Assembly (NCBI RefSeq): GCF_016804325.1
Contig: NZ_CP043627.1
Span: 478,001-542,000 of the forward strand
Direction of reading: 5' to 3'
DNA: 64,000 nt
Source of the DNA: Methylobacterium aquaticum
GTDB lineage: Bacteria > Pseudomonadota > Alphaproteobacteria > Rhizobiales > Beijerinckiaceae
Shown here: one piece after another, positions 28,091-37,136 of the stretch
Position numbering within the stretch: position 1 is the stretch's first letter
Layout: each line of letters begins with the position of its first letter
Notes under the pieces: model-generated
Told to the model about the DNA's origin: nothing
Databases searched by the model: none
What the model saw: the letters and a program-made list of their open reading frames with translations, nothing else
Program-made: the position numbers and the translations under genes

Positions 28091-29770
28091 ATGCACCTCA
28101 ACGTCTCGGTCCGCGTCCGGCTCGTCGCATCGCTGCTCGTCCTGCTCTCCCTGACGCTCGGCCTCGGCGGCTTTTGCCACTACCGCCTGAGCGAGCTGCG
28201 CGTCGCGGTCGGCGACCTCGGCGACACTGCGCTTCCGTCGTCCAGGATCGTCGGCCGGCTCGCCGCCAACTTCGAGGCCCTGCGCAGCCGTCAGCTCGCC
28301 TACCTGCTCTCCAGCCCGCAGCGCCGACCGCAATCGCTGGGCCGCCTGCGCGAGACCATGGCGAGCATCGAGATCGACCTGAAGGACTACGCGCCCCTCG
28401 TCAGCCCCGGCGAGGAGGCGCTCTGGCAGGCGATCCAGAAGACCGTTCCGGCCTATTCCAGGATGGGCGAGGAATACCTGCGCCGCCTGGAGGCAGGCGA
28501 CGAGAAGGGCGGCTCGGAGTACCTCCTCGACGGCATGCTGCCGGCCCTCAACGCCGCCCGCGCCGCCATCAGGGCCGACGTTCAGTTCAACGACGCCTTC
28601 GGCCGCAAGGCCGCCGCGACGGCCAACGCGCTGGGTGACGACGCCCGCACCGCCATCGTCGTCGTGCTCGCGGTCGTCGTTGCCGTCACCCTGGCGATTT
28701 CCTGGATGGTGATCGCCACCGTATCCCGTCCCGTCCGGCACATGGCCGGCGTGATGCATCGGATCGCGATGGGCGACCTCGGCGCATCGGTGCCCGGCGC
28801 CGGCGAGCGCAGCGAGATCGGCGAGATGGCCGCCGCCGTCGAGGTGTTCAGGACCAACCTCGCCCGCACCCGCCAGCTCGAGGACGACGCGGCGCGCGCC
28901 CGCGCCTCGGCCGAGGAGCAGCGCAAGCGCGCGATCCGCGAGATGGCCGCCGGCTTCGAGGCTGCGGTCGGCGATGTCATCGGCATGGTCGCCGCCGCCG
29001 CGACCGAGCTGCAGGCCACCGCCGCCTCGATGAGCGGCACCGCCACGGAGACCGCCGTGCAATCGACGGCCGTGGCGGCGGCGGCCGAACAGGCCGCCTC
29101 GAACGTCGGCACCGTGGCGGTCGCCGCCGAAGAACTCGGCGCCTCGGTCCAGGAGATCGGCCGGCAGGTCGGCGGCTCGGCCGACCTGGCCCGGCGGGCG
29201 GTCATGGAGGCCGACCAGGCCGGCGCCCTGGTTCAGGAACTCAACGCCGCGGTCGCGCGGATCGGCGACGTGGCCGGCCTGATCTCGTCCATCGCCGATC
29301 AGACCAACCTTCTGGCCCTGAACGCCACGATCGAGGCGGCGCGGGCGGGAGCGGCCGGAAAGGGATTCGCCGTCGTGGCGGCCGAGGTGAAGGCGCTGGC
29401 CGGCCAGACCGCCACGGCGACGAGCGAGATCTCCAGCCAGATCGAGCGGATCCAGGCCTCGACCGGGCATGCGGTCGGCTCGATCCAGGGCATCACGGCG
29501 CGCATCCGCGAGATCGACGCGGTCGCGGCCTCGATCGCCGCGGCGGTGGAGCAGCAGGGCGCGGCAACGCAGGAGATCGCCCGCAACGTGAGCCAGGCGG
29601 CGATCGGCGCAAGCGAGGTGACCGGCAACATCACGGGCGTCGCGGGCGCGGCCGAGGAGACCGGGGCGGCCGCCGCCCAGGTTCTGGCGGCGTCCTCGGA
29701 GCTGTCGCGCCACTCCGAGCACCTGACCTCCGAGGTCGGCCGGTTTCTCGCGACCGTGCGTGCGGCCTGA
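28091..29770 (+). CDS. Methyl-accepting chemotaxis protein, four-helix-bundle sensor
   Basis: A 559-residue chemoreceptor. Membrane helix 1 is at about 9-29. A periplasmic region of about 155 residues is all helical and lacks cache features, as in four-helix-bundle receptors ([28 protein letters not shown]). Helix 2 is at about 188-208, then HAMP ([19 protein letters not shown]). The signalling tip is [20 protein letters not shown]. Ligand unknown. The gene ends at the first base of repeat RB copy 1, so that repeat begins within its stop codon. Confidence 0.95.
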   Translation: MHLNVSVRVRLVASLLVLLSLTLGLGGFCHYRLSELRVAVGDLGDTALPSSRIVGRLAANFEALRSRQLAYLLSSPQRRPQSLGRLRETMASIEIDLKDYAPLVSPGEEALWQAIQKTVPAYSRMGEEYLRRLEAGDEKGGSEYLLDGMLPALNAARAAIRADVQFNDAFGRKAAATANALGDDARTAIVVVLAVVVAVTLAISWMVIATVSRPVRHMAGVMHRIAMGDLGASVPGAGERSEIGEMAAAVEVFRTNLARTRQLEDDAARARASAEEQRKRAIREMAAGFEAAVGDVIGMVAAAATELQATAASMSGTATETAVQSTAVAAAAEQAASNVGTVAVAAEELGASVQEIGRQVGGSADLARRAVMEADQAGALVQELNAAVARIGDVAGLISSIADQTNLLALNATIEAARAGAAGKGFAVVAAEVKALAGQTATATSEISSQIERIQASTGHAVGSIQGITARIREIDAVAASIAAAVEQQGAATQEIARNVSQAAIGASEVTGNITGVAGAAEETGAAAAQVLAASSELSRHSEHLTSEVGRFLATVRAA

Positions 29771-29868
29771 GCAGACTTGCGTTGGCAGGCCAACGCTTCG
29801 CCCGCTTGGGTTTTTGTTGTGTCGCAGATTTTTCGCGCCGAACCGGCCACCACTTCGGCGAAATCTGC
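29770..29868 (+). repeat. Structured interspersed repeat RB, copy 1
   Basis: A 99-bp element starting AGCAGACTTGC. Hairpin 1 is GCGTTGGC-AG-GCCAACGC (29779-29796). Hairpin 2 pairs GCAGATTT (29824-29831) with AAATCTGC (29861-29868), and inside it CGCCGAA (29836-29842) with TTCGGCG (29854-29860). Copy 2, on the other strand at 48793-48894, has GCGCTGGC-AA-GCCAGCGC and GGCAGA/TCTGCC, so paired bases changed together. Confidence 0.85.
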
Positions 29869-30175
29869 TTGGAGCACGTCGCGATCGCGCTGCAATCGCG
29901 ACGCTCTCTCGATCTGTGATCCTGCCGCATTGTCCGCGACGAACCGGCATTCATTGCGCAGGACAATGCTCTGGAGTCTTTTTCGACGACGCGGATACCG
30001 GTTCTTCACGGACGAAGCGACAAAATGACGTTGGGGCAACATCAAGAACCTCGATCGCGGCGGGCACGGCCGCGTCGCGATCCGGGATATCGTCGCGACC
30101 CGCCTCGACCCTCGTCCGCGTGGCCGCCTCGCCCATGCGCGCCGCGGGACTCGTCCCTCGTTTGCCAGTGACGCC
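29869..30175. other. Intergenic region between repeat RB1 and the diguanylate cyclase
   Basis: Holds an inverted repeat GCATTGTCC and GGACAATGC about 30 bases apart near 29929-29972. It could form a terminator-like or operator-like structure. The remainder is featureless apart from the presumed promoter of the gene at 30176. Confidence 0.45.
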
Positions 30176-31693
30176 ATGAGCCCGCCCCTCCTCACCCGCT
30201 GGCATGACCGGCTGCGCTCGACCCGGGCGTGGATCGGGCTCGGGATCCTGGCTCCCCTCGGCATGGTCGCGGTCTGCGCGGCCATGCTGCTCGATCTGCG
30301 CCGCGACGCCTGGGACAAGGCCGAGCGGACCTCGCAGAACCTGCTCCAGGTCATCGAGCGCGACGTCGATCGCAACGTCGAGATCATCGACCTGGCGCTC
30401 AGGAGCGTGATCGAGAGCCTCGCGCTGCCCGATCTCGAGCAGATCGCTCCCGAGCATCGCCAGCGCATCCTGTTCGACCGCGCCGTCAACGCCAAGGATC
30501 TCGGCGTCATGCTGGTCCTGGACGAGAACGGCGATGCGGCCTACGACGCGGCCAACTGGCCGGCGCGGCGCCTCAACAATGCCGGGCGCACCTATTTCCA
30601 GGCGCACAAGGCCGATCCCGCGCTCGGGCTGCACGTCAGCCAGCCGCTGATCTCGACTCTGACGGCAAAGCCGATCGTCGTGCTCAGCCGGCGGATCGAC
30701 AAGCCCGACGGGTCGTTCGGCGGCGTGGTCCTCGGCAGCCTGTCCCTGTCCTATTTCGACCGCCTGTTCCAGCACATCAAGCTCGGGCGCGACGGCACGA
30801 TCAACCTGTTCCACCAGGACGGCACCCGCATCGTGCGCCATCCCGTCCCCAACCCGGTCCTCGCCCCGAACTTCGCCGACTCGCCCAACGTCCAGCGCTT
30901 CCTGCGCGAGGAGCGCGGCAGCTTCATCGGCGTCACCCCGAGCGACGCGATCGAGCGCCTCTATACCTTCACCAAGGTCGGCGACACGCCGCTCTACCTG
31001 ACGGTGGCGCTCTCGACGGACGAGATCGAGGCCGAGTGGCGCCGGAAGGCCCTGGTGATCGGCCTCCTCGTGCTCGCCCTGTGCGGGGTGGCGATCGGGC
31101 TGGCGCTGCTGGCCGGGCGGGAGCTGCGCCGGCGCGCCGCCGTCGAGGCGGAGCTGGCCCGGCTCTCGCGCACCGACGCGCTCACCGGCCTGCCCAACCG
31201 CCGCGCCTTCGAGGATGCGTTCGGACGGGTCTTCACCGAGGCCTGCCGCCGGGGCGATCCCGTCACCCTGCTGGTGATCGATGCCGATCACTTCAAGCGC
31301 TACAACGACCTGTACGGTCACGCCGTGGGCGACCGGGTGCTGCAGATGCTCGCGCGGGCCTTGTCGTCGGTCGCGCGCCGGCCGGGCGATCTGGTCGCCC
31401 GCATCGGCGGCGAGGAATTCGCGGTCCTGCTGCCCGGCACCGACGCCGAGGGCGCGGCCCACGTCGCGGAGCGCGTCCACGAGGCGGTCGCCGGACTGGT
31501 CGTCGAGGCGGACGGCGAGAGCGTCGGCCGGATCACGGTGAGCGTCGGCCTGGCCTTCGGCCTGCCGCGCGAGATCGGCACGCTCCCCGACCTGTTCTGC
31601 ATGGCCGACGCCGCCCTGTACGAGGCCAAGGCGGCCGGGCGCAACCGGACCTGCTACGCGGTCATGACGGCGAGGGGCAGCCTGGCGGCGTAG
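30176..31693 (+). CDS. Membrane diguanylate cyclase with cache sensor
   Basis: A 505-residue signalling enzyme expected to make cyclic di-GMP. Helix 1 is at about 17-40. A periplasmic double-cache domain follows (about 45-280; [21 protein letters not shown] and [18 protein letters not shown] are typical). A second helix is at about 290-312, then a GGDEF domain with the active motif GGEEF (about 420-424). An RPGD inhibitory I-site sits five residues before it, so product inhibition is likely. [13 protein letters not shown] opens the domain. It may link chemosensory input to the motility genes in this window. Confidence 0.94.
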   Translation: MSPPLLTRWHDRLRSTRAWIGLGILAPLGMVAVCAAMLLDLRRDAWDKAERTSQNLLQVIERDVDRNVEIIDLALRSVIESLALPDLEQIAPEHRQRILFDRAVNAKDLGVMLVLDENGDAAYDAANWPARRLNNAGRTYFQAHKADPALGLHVSQPLISTLTAKPIVVLSRRIDKPDGSFGGVVLGSLSLSYFDRLFQHIKLGRDGTINLFHQDGTRIVRHPVPNPVLAPNFADSPNVQRFLREERGSFIGVTPSDAIERLYTFTKVGDTPLYLTVALSTDEIEAEWRRKALVIGLLVLALCGVAIGLALLAGRELRRRAAVEAELARLSRTDALTGLPNRRAFEDAFGRVFTEACRRGDPVTLLVIDADHFKRYNDLYGHAVGDRVLQMLARALSSVARRPGDLVARIGGEEFAVLLPGTDAEGAAHVAERVHEAVAGLVVEADGESVGRITVSVGLAFGLPREIGTLPDLFCMADAALYEAKAAGRNRTCYAVMTARGSLAA

Positions 31694-31724
31694 GATCCCG
31701 CGGCCCACGCCCCCATCTCTCTCC

Positions 31725-32759
31725 TCAGCGGCCCGCTCCCGTCTCCCCTCCTGCCTGCAACCTCCGATAGGCCCGGCCGTAAGCCGCGTAGCCCGCCACG
31801 ACCCGCGCCATCATCGCCCGCCGCTCCGCATCGAGGCGCGACAGGGCCCGGGCCGGCCGCCCGCCCCACAGCCAGCCCGATTCGAGCACCTGCCCGGGAT
31901 CGGTGGCGCTGCCGGCGGCGAGCAGCACGTCGGCCTCCACCACCGTGCCGGGGCTCAGCCGTGCGCCCATGCCGATGAGGCAGTTCGGGCCGATGCGGCC
32001 ATCGCCCGCGGTCACGTTGTGGCCGAGCGTGGTGTCGCGCTCGATCACCAGGCCGTCGGCCCTCGCGTGGATCGCGCAATTGTCCTGCACGTTCACGTTC
32101 GCCCCGATCACGATCGGCCCGACCGCGGCATCGAGGATGCAGGAGAAGAACACGCTCGCCCCCGGTGCCAGGGCGACCCGGCCGTGCAGCCGGGCGGTGC
32201 GGGCGACGAAGACCGCGGGATCGGGCGCGAAATCGTCGCCGGACCCGACGGCCGGCTCGCTCGCCGCCGCCTCGCGCAGGCGCTCGGCGCGCTCGGCCAG
32301 CTCGCCCGGTTCGAGGCGGCGCAGGGGCCGTGCCGGGCTGCCGGCGCAGACGAAGCCCGACGGCAGGGTCGTGCGGGGAAACACCGTGCTGCCGGCCTCC
32401 AGCAGAACCCCGTCCTCGATCAGGGAGCCGTCGAGGACGACGCACTCGTCCTCGATCACGCAATCGTCGCCGACCGTGCAGGCATGCACCACCGCGTCGC
32501 GCCCGACCGTGACCCGGTCGCCGACGATGCACGGGTACATCTCGGCGGCGATGTGCAGGGTCGAGCGGGCGCCGAGCCAGAACCGGTCGCCCACCACCAC
32601 GTCGTGCCCGTCGGCGCGGATCACCGAGTCGTCGCCGAGCCAGGCCTGCGCGCCGAGGCTCGCCCGCCCGATCACCGCGCTGCCGCGGCCGCACCAGACC
32701 GGCCGGGCCGCGAAGGTCGGCTCGGTGTCGTCGAAGGGGAGGAGGAGGTCGGGGGTCAT
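31725..32759 (-). CDS. Double gamma-carbonic-anhydrase-like (left-handed beta-helix) protein
   Basis: A 344-residue protein of two related hexapeptide-repeat halves. Half one (about 10-150) has the gamma-CA features GDDSVIRADGHDVVVGDRFWLG, RSTLHIAAEM and FPRTTLPSGFVCAGSPARPLRRL. Half two (about 180-330) reads NVNVQDNCAIHARADGLVIE and LLAAGSATDPGQVLESGWLWGGRPAR. Both end with the GxPAR segment of the YrdA/PaaY group. Only the second half keeps an obvious metal-site His pattern (HAR, GHNV); enzyme activity is uncertain. ATG 32759 is used. The nearest gene rightward, moaE, is divergent. Confidence 0.87.
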   Translation of the reverse strand: MTPDLLLPFDDTEPTFAARPVWCGRGSAVIGRASLGAQAWLGDDSVIRADGHDVVVGDRFWLGARSTLHIAAEMYPCIVGDRVTVGRDAVVHACTVGDDCVIEDECVVLDGSLIEDGVLLEAGSTVFPRTTLPSGFVCAGSPARPLRRLEPGELAERAERLREAAASEPAVGSGDDFAPDPAVFVARTARLHGRVALAPGASVFFSCILDAAVGPIVIGANVNVQDNCAIHARADGLVIERDTTLGHNVTAGDGRIGPNCLIGMGARLSPGTVVEADVLLAAGSATDPGQVLESGWLWGGRPARALSRLDAERRAMMARVVAGYAAYGRAYRRLQAGGETGAGR

Positions 32760-32890
32760 GGGGCGTTCCTCCATCGGGCCGGTCGCTCGAGCCCGCGACA
32801 TTGCCGCCGTTCCGCCGCCGCCGCCAGCCCCGGATCCCGGCGCCGATCCTTCATGCTAGAACCCCACTCTTTCCTTCGTCCGGACCCGCC

Positions 32891-33346
32891 ATGACCCCTC
32901 GCCTCTCGATCCAGTCCGAGCCCTTCGACGTCGCGGCGGAGATCGCCGCCCTCACGGCGGAGCTCGGCGGGCGGGCGGGCGCCATCGTGAGCTTCACCGG
33001 CCTGTGCCGCGACGAGGGCGGCCGGCTCGCCGCCCTGGAGCTCGAGCATTACCCCGGCATGGCCGAGGCCGAGATCGGCCGCGTGCTCGCGCAGGCCGCG
33101 GAGCGCTGGCCGCTGCAGGGGGTGCTGGCGATCCACCGCCACGGCCTCGTCCGTCCGGGCGAGGGCATCGTCCTGGTGCTGGCGGCCTCCGCCCATCGGA
33201 CGGCCGCCTTCGAGGCCGCGAGCTTCCTGATGGACTACCTCAAGACCCGCGCGCCGTTCTGGAAGCGCGAACACCACGCCGACGGCACGATCGGCGGCTG
33301 GGTCGAGGCGACCGAGCACGATGCGGCGGCGGCGGCGCGGTGGTGA
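32891..33346 (+). CDS. moaE: Molybdopterin synthase large subunit MoaE
   Basis: A 151-residue MoaE, the subunit that binds precursor Z and accepts sulfur from MoaD to make molybdopterin. Family features are GAIVSFTGLCRD, ALELEHYPGMAE, IHRHGLVRPGEGIVLVL and the catalytic-Lys region TRAPFWKREHHADG, which ends the conserved core. The usual partner moaD is not adjacent. ATG 32891 follows within 131 bases of the divergent gamma-CA-like start. It is complete and clean. Confidence 0.95.
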   Translation: MTPRLSIQSEPFDVAAEIAALTAELGGRAGAIVSFTGLCRDEGGRLAALELEHYPGMAEAEIGRVLAQAAERWPLQGVLAIHRHGLVRPGEGIVLVLAASAHRTAAFEAASFLMDYLKTRAPFWKREHHADGTIGGWVEATEHDAAAAARW

Positions 33347-33425
33347 GGGTGTGAAACGGGGATTACGGAGAATTCGAGCGATCGGACAGAGGAATCGCTG
33401 ACGGGCCTGCGGCACGATCGCGGTC

Positions 33426-33829
33426 ATGCTCCGCGACCACAGACACCCCGACCCTTTGCCGTTCGACCCGCTGAGCGCGCGCAGCCTCGCGATGGCCTGC
33501 GCGCTCATCGGGCTCGTCACCCTCCTCCTCTCCGAGCGGCCGACGCCCGGGGGGTGCTCCTCGCCTGGGCCGGCCTGATCGGCTGGGTGCTGCTGCGCGT
33601 CTTCGGCCGCCGCCCGGCGCAGCCGGCGCGCCGCAAGATCCGCCCGCGGCCCGAACCGGTCATCGAGATCGTCGAGGTCCAGGAATGGGCGCCCCGGCGC
33701 CCCGAGCCGGTGCTGGCCCTCCCCAAGCCGATCCTCGCCCCCCAGGCCCCGGAGGGGACGACGGGCTGGAAGACCAGCACGCATCCCGCCGTGCTCGCCA
33801 ACGTGCGGCGCCGGCGCGAGGGGGGCTAG
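33426..33829 (+). pseudogene. Small membrane protein, frameshifted in a G run
   Basis: Reading from ATG 33426 gives MLRDHRHPDPLPFDPL, then a hydrophobic helix (ALIGLVTLLL), then stops soon after ERPTPGG. Adding one G to the six-base run at 33549-33554 continues into VLLAWAGLIGWVLLRVFGRR, a second helix, and an Arg/Pro-rich tail to 33829, giving about 134 residues in all. The resulting two-helix protein is more plausible than either fragment. The downstream frame from an internal start at 33554 is what a gene finder would report. Function unknown. Confidence 0.65.
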
Positions 33830-34024
33830 GGCATCGTCCGACGGAGCGGAGGCCGGCTCGTCGACGAAAACGCTGCCCGATCAAGGACCTGGGGAGCCTC
33901 GCGATCGCCCCGCGATCCTGGAGCCTCCCGGCCGCGGGCGACGGCCCGTCGCCGAACCGCCGCGGGCGGCTATCTGTCCTGCTCGGCGGCCCTGCGAGCG
34001 CCGTCGGCGGAGAGATCGTCGGAC

Positions 34025-35176
34025 ATGCCCGTTCTTCCATCCCAGGACATCGCCAAGGGAGCTCCCCTGACCGGCGGGGCGAGCGCCCGCTCCCTCGTGC
34101 TCGCCGGCATCGGGGTGGTGTCGTTCACCGCCGTCCTGCTGCTGGCCTGGCACTCGGCCGACACGCTGCTCCTGATCTTCGCCGGCATCCTCTGCGCGGT
34201 CTTCCTCGACGGGCTCACGCATTACCTCGGCCGCGTCGTCCCCCTCGGGCACGGGTCGCGGCTGGCGATCGTGAGCGTGCTGCTCGCCAGCCTGGTGCTC
34301 GGCATGGTCGGGCTCGGCGGCGCGACGGTCGCGGGGCAGGCGCAGCGCCTCGGCCAGACGCTGCAGCAGCAATCCGGCACGGTGAAATCCTGGCTCGACG
34401 CCCGCGGGATCGACACCCGCTTCCTCGATTTCGGCAAGCTGAAGGACGCGGCCTCGCAAGGACCCGGCGACATGCAGGACGGGCGGCGGACCTTGCCCAC
34501 GGCCGGCGGGCTGCCGAGCCCGGGTACGCTGCTGTCGGGCGCCGGCAGCGTGCTCGGCCAGGCCTCGACGGTGGCGCTCGCGGTGTTCGGCGCCATCGGC
34601 AACGTGTTCATCGTGGTGGTGCTCGGCCTGTTCGTGGCGGCCGATCCCCGGACCTACCGCGACGGGCTGCTGCGCTTCGTGCCCTCGCGCCACCGGACGC
34701 ACGCGGCCTCGGTCGCCGACGACATCGGCATCACCTTGCGCCACTGGCTGTTCGGCCAGCTCGTCGTGATGGCGGCGATCTTCGTCTGCGTCTGGCTCGG
34801 GCTGACGCTGGTCGGCATCGACGGGGCCCTGGTGCTGGGGCTCCAGGCCGGCCTCCTCTGCTTCATCCCGACCATCGGGGCGCTCGTCGCCGGCATCATC
34901 ATCGTGCTGGCCTCCCTCGCCTCGGGGCTGCAGGGGGTGATCGCCGGGATGTGCGTCTACCTGCTGGTGCAGACGCTGGAGAGCTACGTGCTGACGCCCT
35001 TCGTGCAGAAGCGGGCCCTCGACATCCCGCCCGCCACCCTGTTCGCCGGCCAGATCCTGCTCGGCGTGCTGTTCGGCCTCTGGGGCGTCGCCCTGGCGCT
35101 GCCCCTGATGGCGGTCGCCAAGGTGCTGCTCGACCGGCTCTACATCGAGGATACGCTGGGGGAGGATGCGGGCTGA
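34025..35176 (+). CDS. AI-2E family (PerM-like) transporter/permease
   Basis: A 383-residue inner-membrane protein with about eight hydrophobic helices. Family features are LIFAGILCAVFLDGLTHYL early on, a soluble middle part (about 115-190), and the conserved SLASGLQGVIAGMCVYLLVQTLESYVLTPFVQKRALDIPP stretch with the QxxESYVLTP motif. The family is named for autoinducer-2 export, but many members have other or unknown substrates. ATG 34025 is used. It stands alone, converging with gshB 24 bases away. Confidence 0.92.
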   Translation: MPVLPSQDIAKGAPLTGGASARSLVLAGIGVVSFTAVLLLAWHSADTLLLIFAGILCAVFLDGLTHYLGRVVPLGHGSRLAIVSVLLASLVLGMVGLGGATVAGQAQRLGQTLQQQSGTVKSWLDARGIDTRFLDFGKLKDAASQGPGDMQDGRRTLPTAGGLPSPGTLLSGAGSVLGQASTVALAVFGAIGNVFIVVVLGLFVAADPRTYRDGLLRFVPSRHRTHAASVADDIGITLRHWLFGQLVVMAAIFVCVWLGLTLVGIDGALVLGLQAGLLCFIPTIGALVAGIIIVLASLASGLQGVIAGMCVYLLVQTLESYVLTPFVQKRALDIPPATLFAGQILLGVLFGLWGVALALPLMAVAKVLLDRLYIEDTLGEDAG

Positions 35177-35200
35177 GGGCGCCCTCCCCCGGGGCCCGTG

Positions 35201-36157
35201 TCAGGCGCTCTGCGGCTTCGTCACCTTGGCCTCGATCGCGTCCCAGACCGGAACCGCGAGGTCGGGGCCGCCGAGGCGCTTGATCGCCCGGATGCCGGTC
35301 GGCGAGGTGACGTTGATCTCGGTCAGGTTGCCGTCGATCACGTCGATGCCGACCAGGATCAGGCCGCGGCGGCGCAGCTCGGGGCCGATCGCCGCGCAGA
35401 TCTCCTGCTCGCGCGGGGTCAGCGCCGTGGCCCCACCCGTGCCGCCCCGCACCATGTTGGAGCGGATGTCGTTGGCCGCCGGCACCCGGTTGACGGCGCC
35501 CAGCGGCTCGCCGTCGACCAGGATGATGCGCTTGTCGCCCTCGGTGATCCGCGGCAGGAAGCGCTGCACCACCCAGGGCTCGCGGAAGGTGACCGAGAAC
35601 AGGTCGAACATCGAGCCGAAATTCGGGTCCTCGGGCAGCACCCGCAGCACGGCCGCGCCGCCATGCCCGTGCAGCGGCTTCATCACCACGGCGCCGTGCT
35701 CGGCCCGGAACTCCTCGATCTCCTGCTTGTCGCGGGTGATCAGAGTCGGGGGCATCAGCTCCGGATAGGCGGTGACGAACAGCTTCTCGGGGGCGTTGCG
35801 CACCTCGAACGGGTTGTTCACCACCAGCGTCCGCGGGTGGATGCGCTCGAGCATGTGGGTCGCCGTGATGTAGGCGAGGTCGAAGGGCGGGTCCTGGCGC
35901 ATCAGCACCACGTCGACCTCCGCCAGGTCGATCCGCTCCTGGGCGCCGAGATGGGCGTGATCGCCCTCGACGTCCTGCACCCGCAGGGGCTCGACCCGGG
36001 CGGTGACGCGCCCGTCGCGCATCGAGAGCCGGTCGGGCGTGTAGTGCAGCAGCGTGTGGCCGCGGCTCTGCGCCTCCAGCAGCAGGGCGAAGGTGGTGTC
36101 GCCGGCGATGCGGATCGCCTGGATCGGGTCCATCTGGACCGCGACGGTAAGGGCCAT
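35201..36157 (-). CDS. gshB: Glutathione synthetase GshB
   Basis: A 318-residue ATP-grasp ligase that joins gamma-glutamylcysteine and glycine to make glutathione. Landmarks are [25 protein letters not shown] at the N-terminus, [17 protein letters not shown] (the glycine-rich ATP-grasp loop), the acceptor loop in [19 protein letters not shown], and the metal-binding [11 protein letters not shown]. The start is ATG 36157 ([11 protein letters not shown]); longer frames upstream lack similarity. Its length matches the family. It is separate from gshA here. Confidence 0.96.
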   Translation of the reverse strand: MALTVAVQMDPIQAIRIAGDTTFALLLEAQSRGHTLLHYTPDRLSMRDGRVTARVEPLRVQDVEGDHAHLGAQERIDLAEVDVVLMRQDPPFDLAYITATHMLERIHPRTLVVNNPFEVRNAPEKLFVTAYPELMPPTLITRDKQEIEEFRAEHGAVVMKPLHGHGGAAVLRVLPEDPNFGSMFDLFSVTFREPWVVQRFLPRITEGDKRIILVDGEPLGAVNRVPAANDIRSNMVRGGTGGATALTPREQEICAAIGPELRRRGLILVGIDVIDGNLTEINVTSPTGIRAIKRLGGPDLAVPVWDAIEAKVTKPQSA

Positions 36158-36343
36158 GTCGGGAATCTCTCCGGTCGCCCGGGTTATCGGGCGGCCCGCG
36201 CCCGATGGCAACGGCCGTGGCGGAAGGGAGGCCCCGCGCGAGGATCGCGGCGGGGCCTCAAGTCGGGGAGGAAACGCCCATGAGCGTCCCGGACGTTCTC
36301 GCAAGCCTCGTGCCAGAACAGGCGCGAAAGCCTCCGGCTCCGG

Positions 36344-36886
36344 TCAGGCGCCGCCCTGGGGATCCTTGCTCTCGGGATCCTTGCTGTCCGGGTCCTGGCC
36401 CGGCCAGTCGACGATGCGGTCCGGCAGTTCGTCGGTCTCGAACTCCTCCTCGGTGCCGCTGACCTTGCCGCGGACGGAGATGCCGGCCTCGTGCACGGTG
36501 CGGCGGGTGCCGGAGACCAGCGGATGCCACCAGGGCAGGTCGCGCCCGTCCCGCACCAGGCGGTAGCCGCAGGTCGGCGGCAGCCAGGGCAGGGCGCGCA
36601 CCGCCTCGGGCGTCAGCCGGACGCAATCGGGCACCTTGCGCTGGCGCCGCGGGTAGTCGCGGCAGCGGCAGGTGCCGGCATCGAGCAGCGTGCAGCCGAT
36701 ATCGGTGTAGTGGATCTCGCCCGAATCCTCGTCCTCGAGCTTGAGGAGGCAGCAGCGGCCGCAGCCGTCGCACAGGCTCTCCCACTCCTCGGGGCTCAGG
36801 GCCTCCAGGGTCTTCTCGCGCCAGAACGGGGTCGCCGCCTTGAGGGAGGCGGGCGGGCGCGGGGGGGTGAGGCGGGCTTTGGCCAC
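36344..36886 (-). CDS. YcgN/UPF0260 family cysteine-cluster protein
   Basis: A 180-residue protein of the YcgN (UPF0260) family, with a zinc- or iron-binding cysteine set typical of YkgJ-like proteins. The signature [16 protein letters not shown] is at about 39-54, followed by [14 protein letters not shown] and [28 protein letters not shown] precedes it. The molecular role is not established. The C-terminal tail contains a short [10 protein letters not shown] duplication that looks recent. ATG 36886 is used. Confidence 0.9.
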   Translation of the reverse strand: MAKARLTPPRPPASLKAATPFWREKTLEALSPEEWESLCDGCGRCCLLKLEDEDSGEIHYTDIGCTLLDAGTCRCRDYPRRQRKVPDCVRLTPEAVRALPWLPPTCGYRLVRDGRDLPWWHPLVSGTRRTVHEAGISVRGKVSGTEEEFETDELPDRIVDWPGQDPDSKDPESKDPQGGA

Positions 36887-37136
36887 GGCTGCTCAAGGCC
36901 TTCGAGGCGCCGGATCGACGGCGCGGAGGGGATAATCGGGGATGGAGGATGCCCTCCTGTGCCGCGCCCGGGCCTCGAGAGCAAGCGGAGCCTGTCGCGC
37001 CTGCGCAATCCTGCGACGTCGTGTCGGCGCGCCAGCGCCCCATATAGGCCTTGGATGCCTGCGACCGGGGTCCGGTCTCGCGCTAGGATGCGAGACTTGC
37101 TAAACCTCCGCGTTGCCCACCCGAGGACCGTCCGAC

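Noticed and set aside
32019..32894. 291-residue plus-strand frame over the gamma-CA-like gene
   Set aside because: Arg/Ala/Gly/His-rich shadow of a well-supported minus-strand gene.
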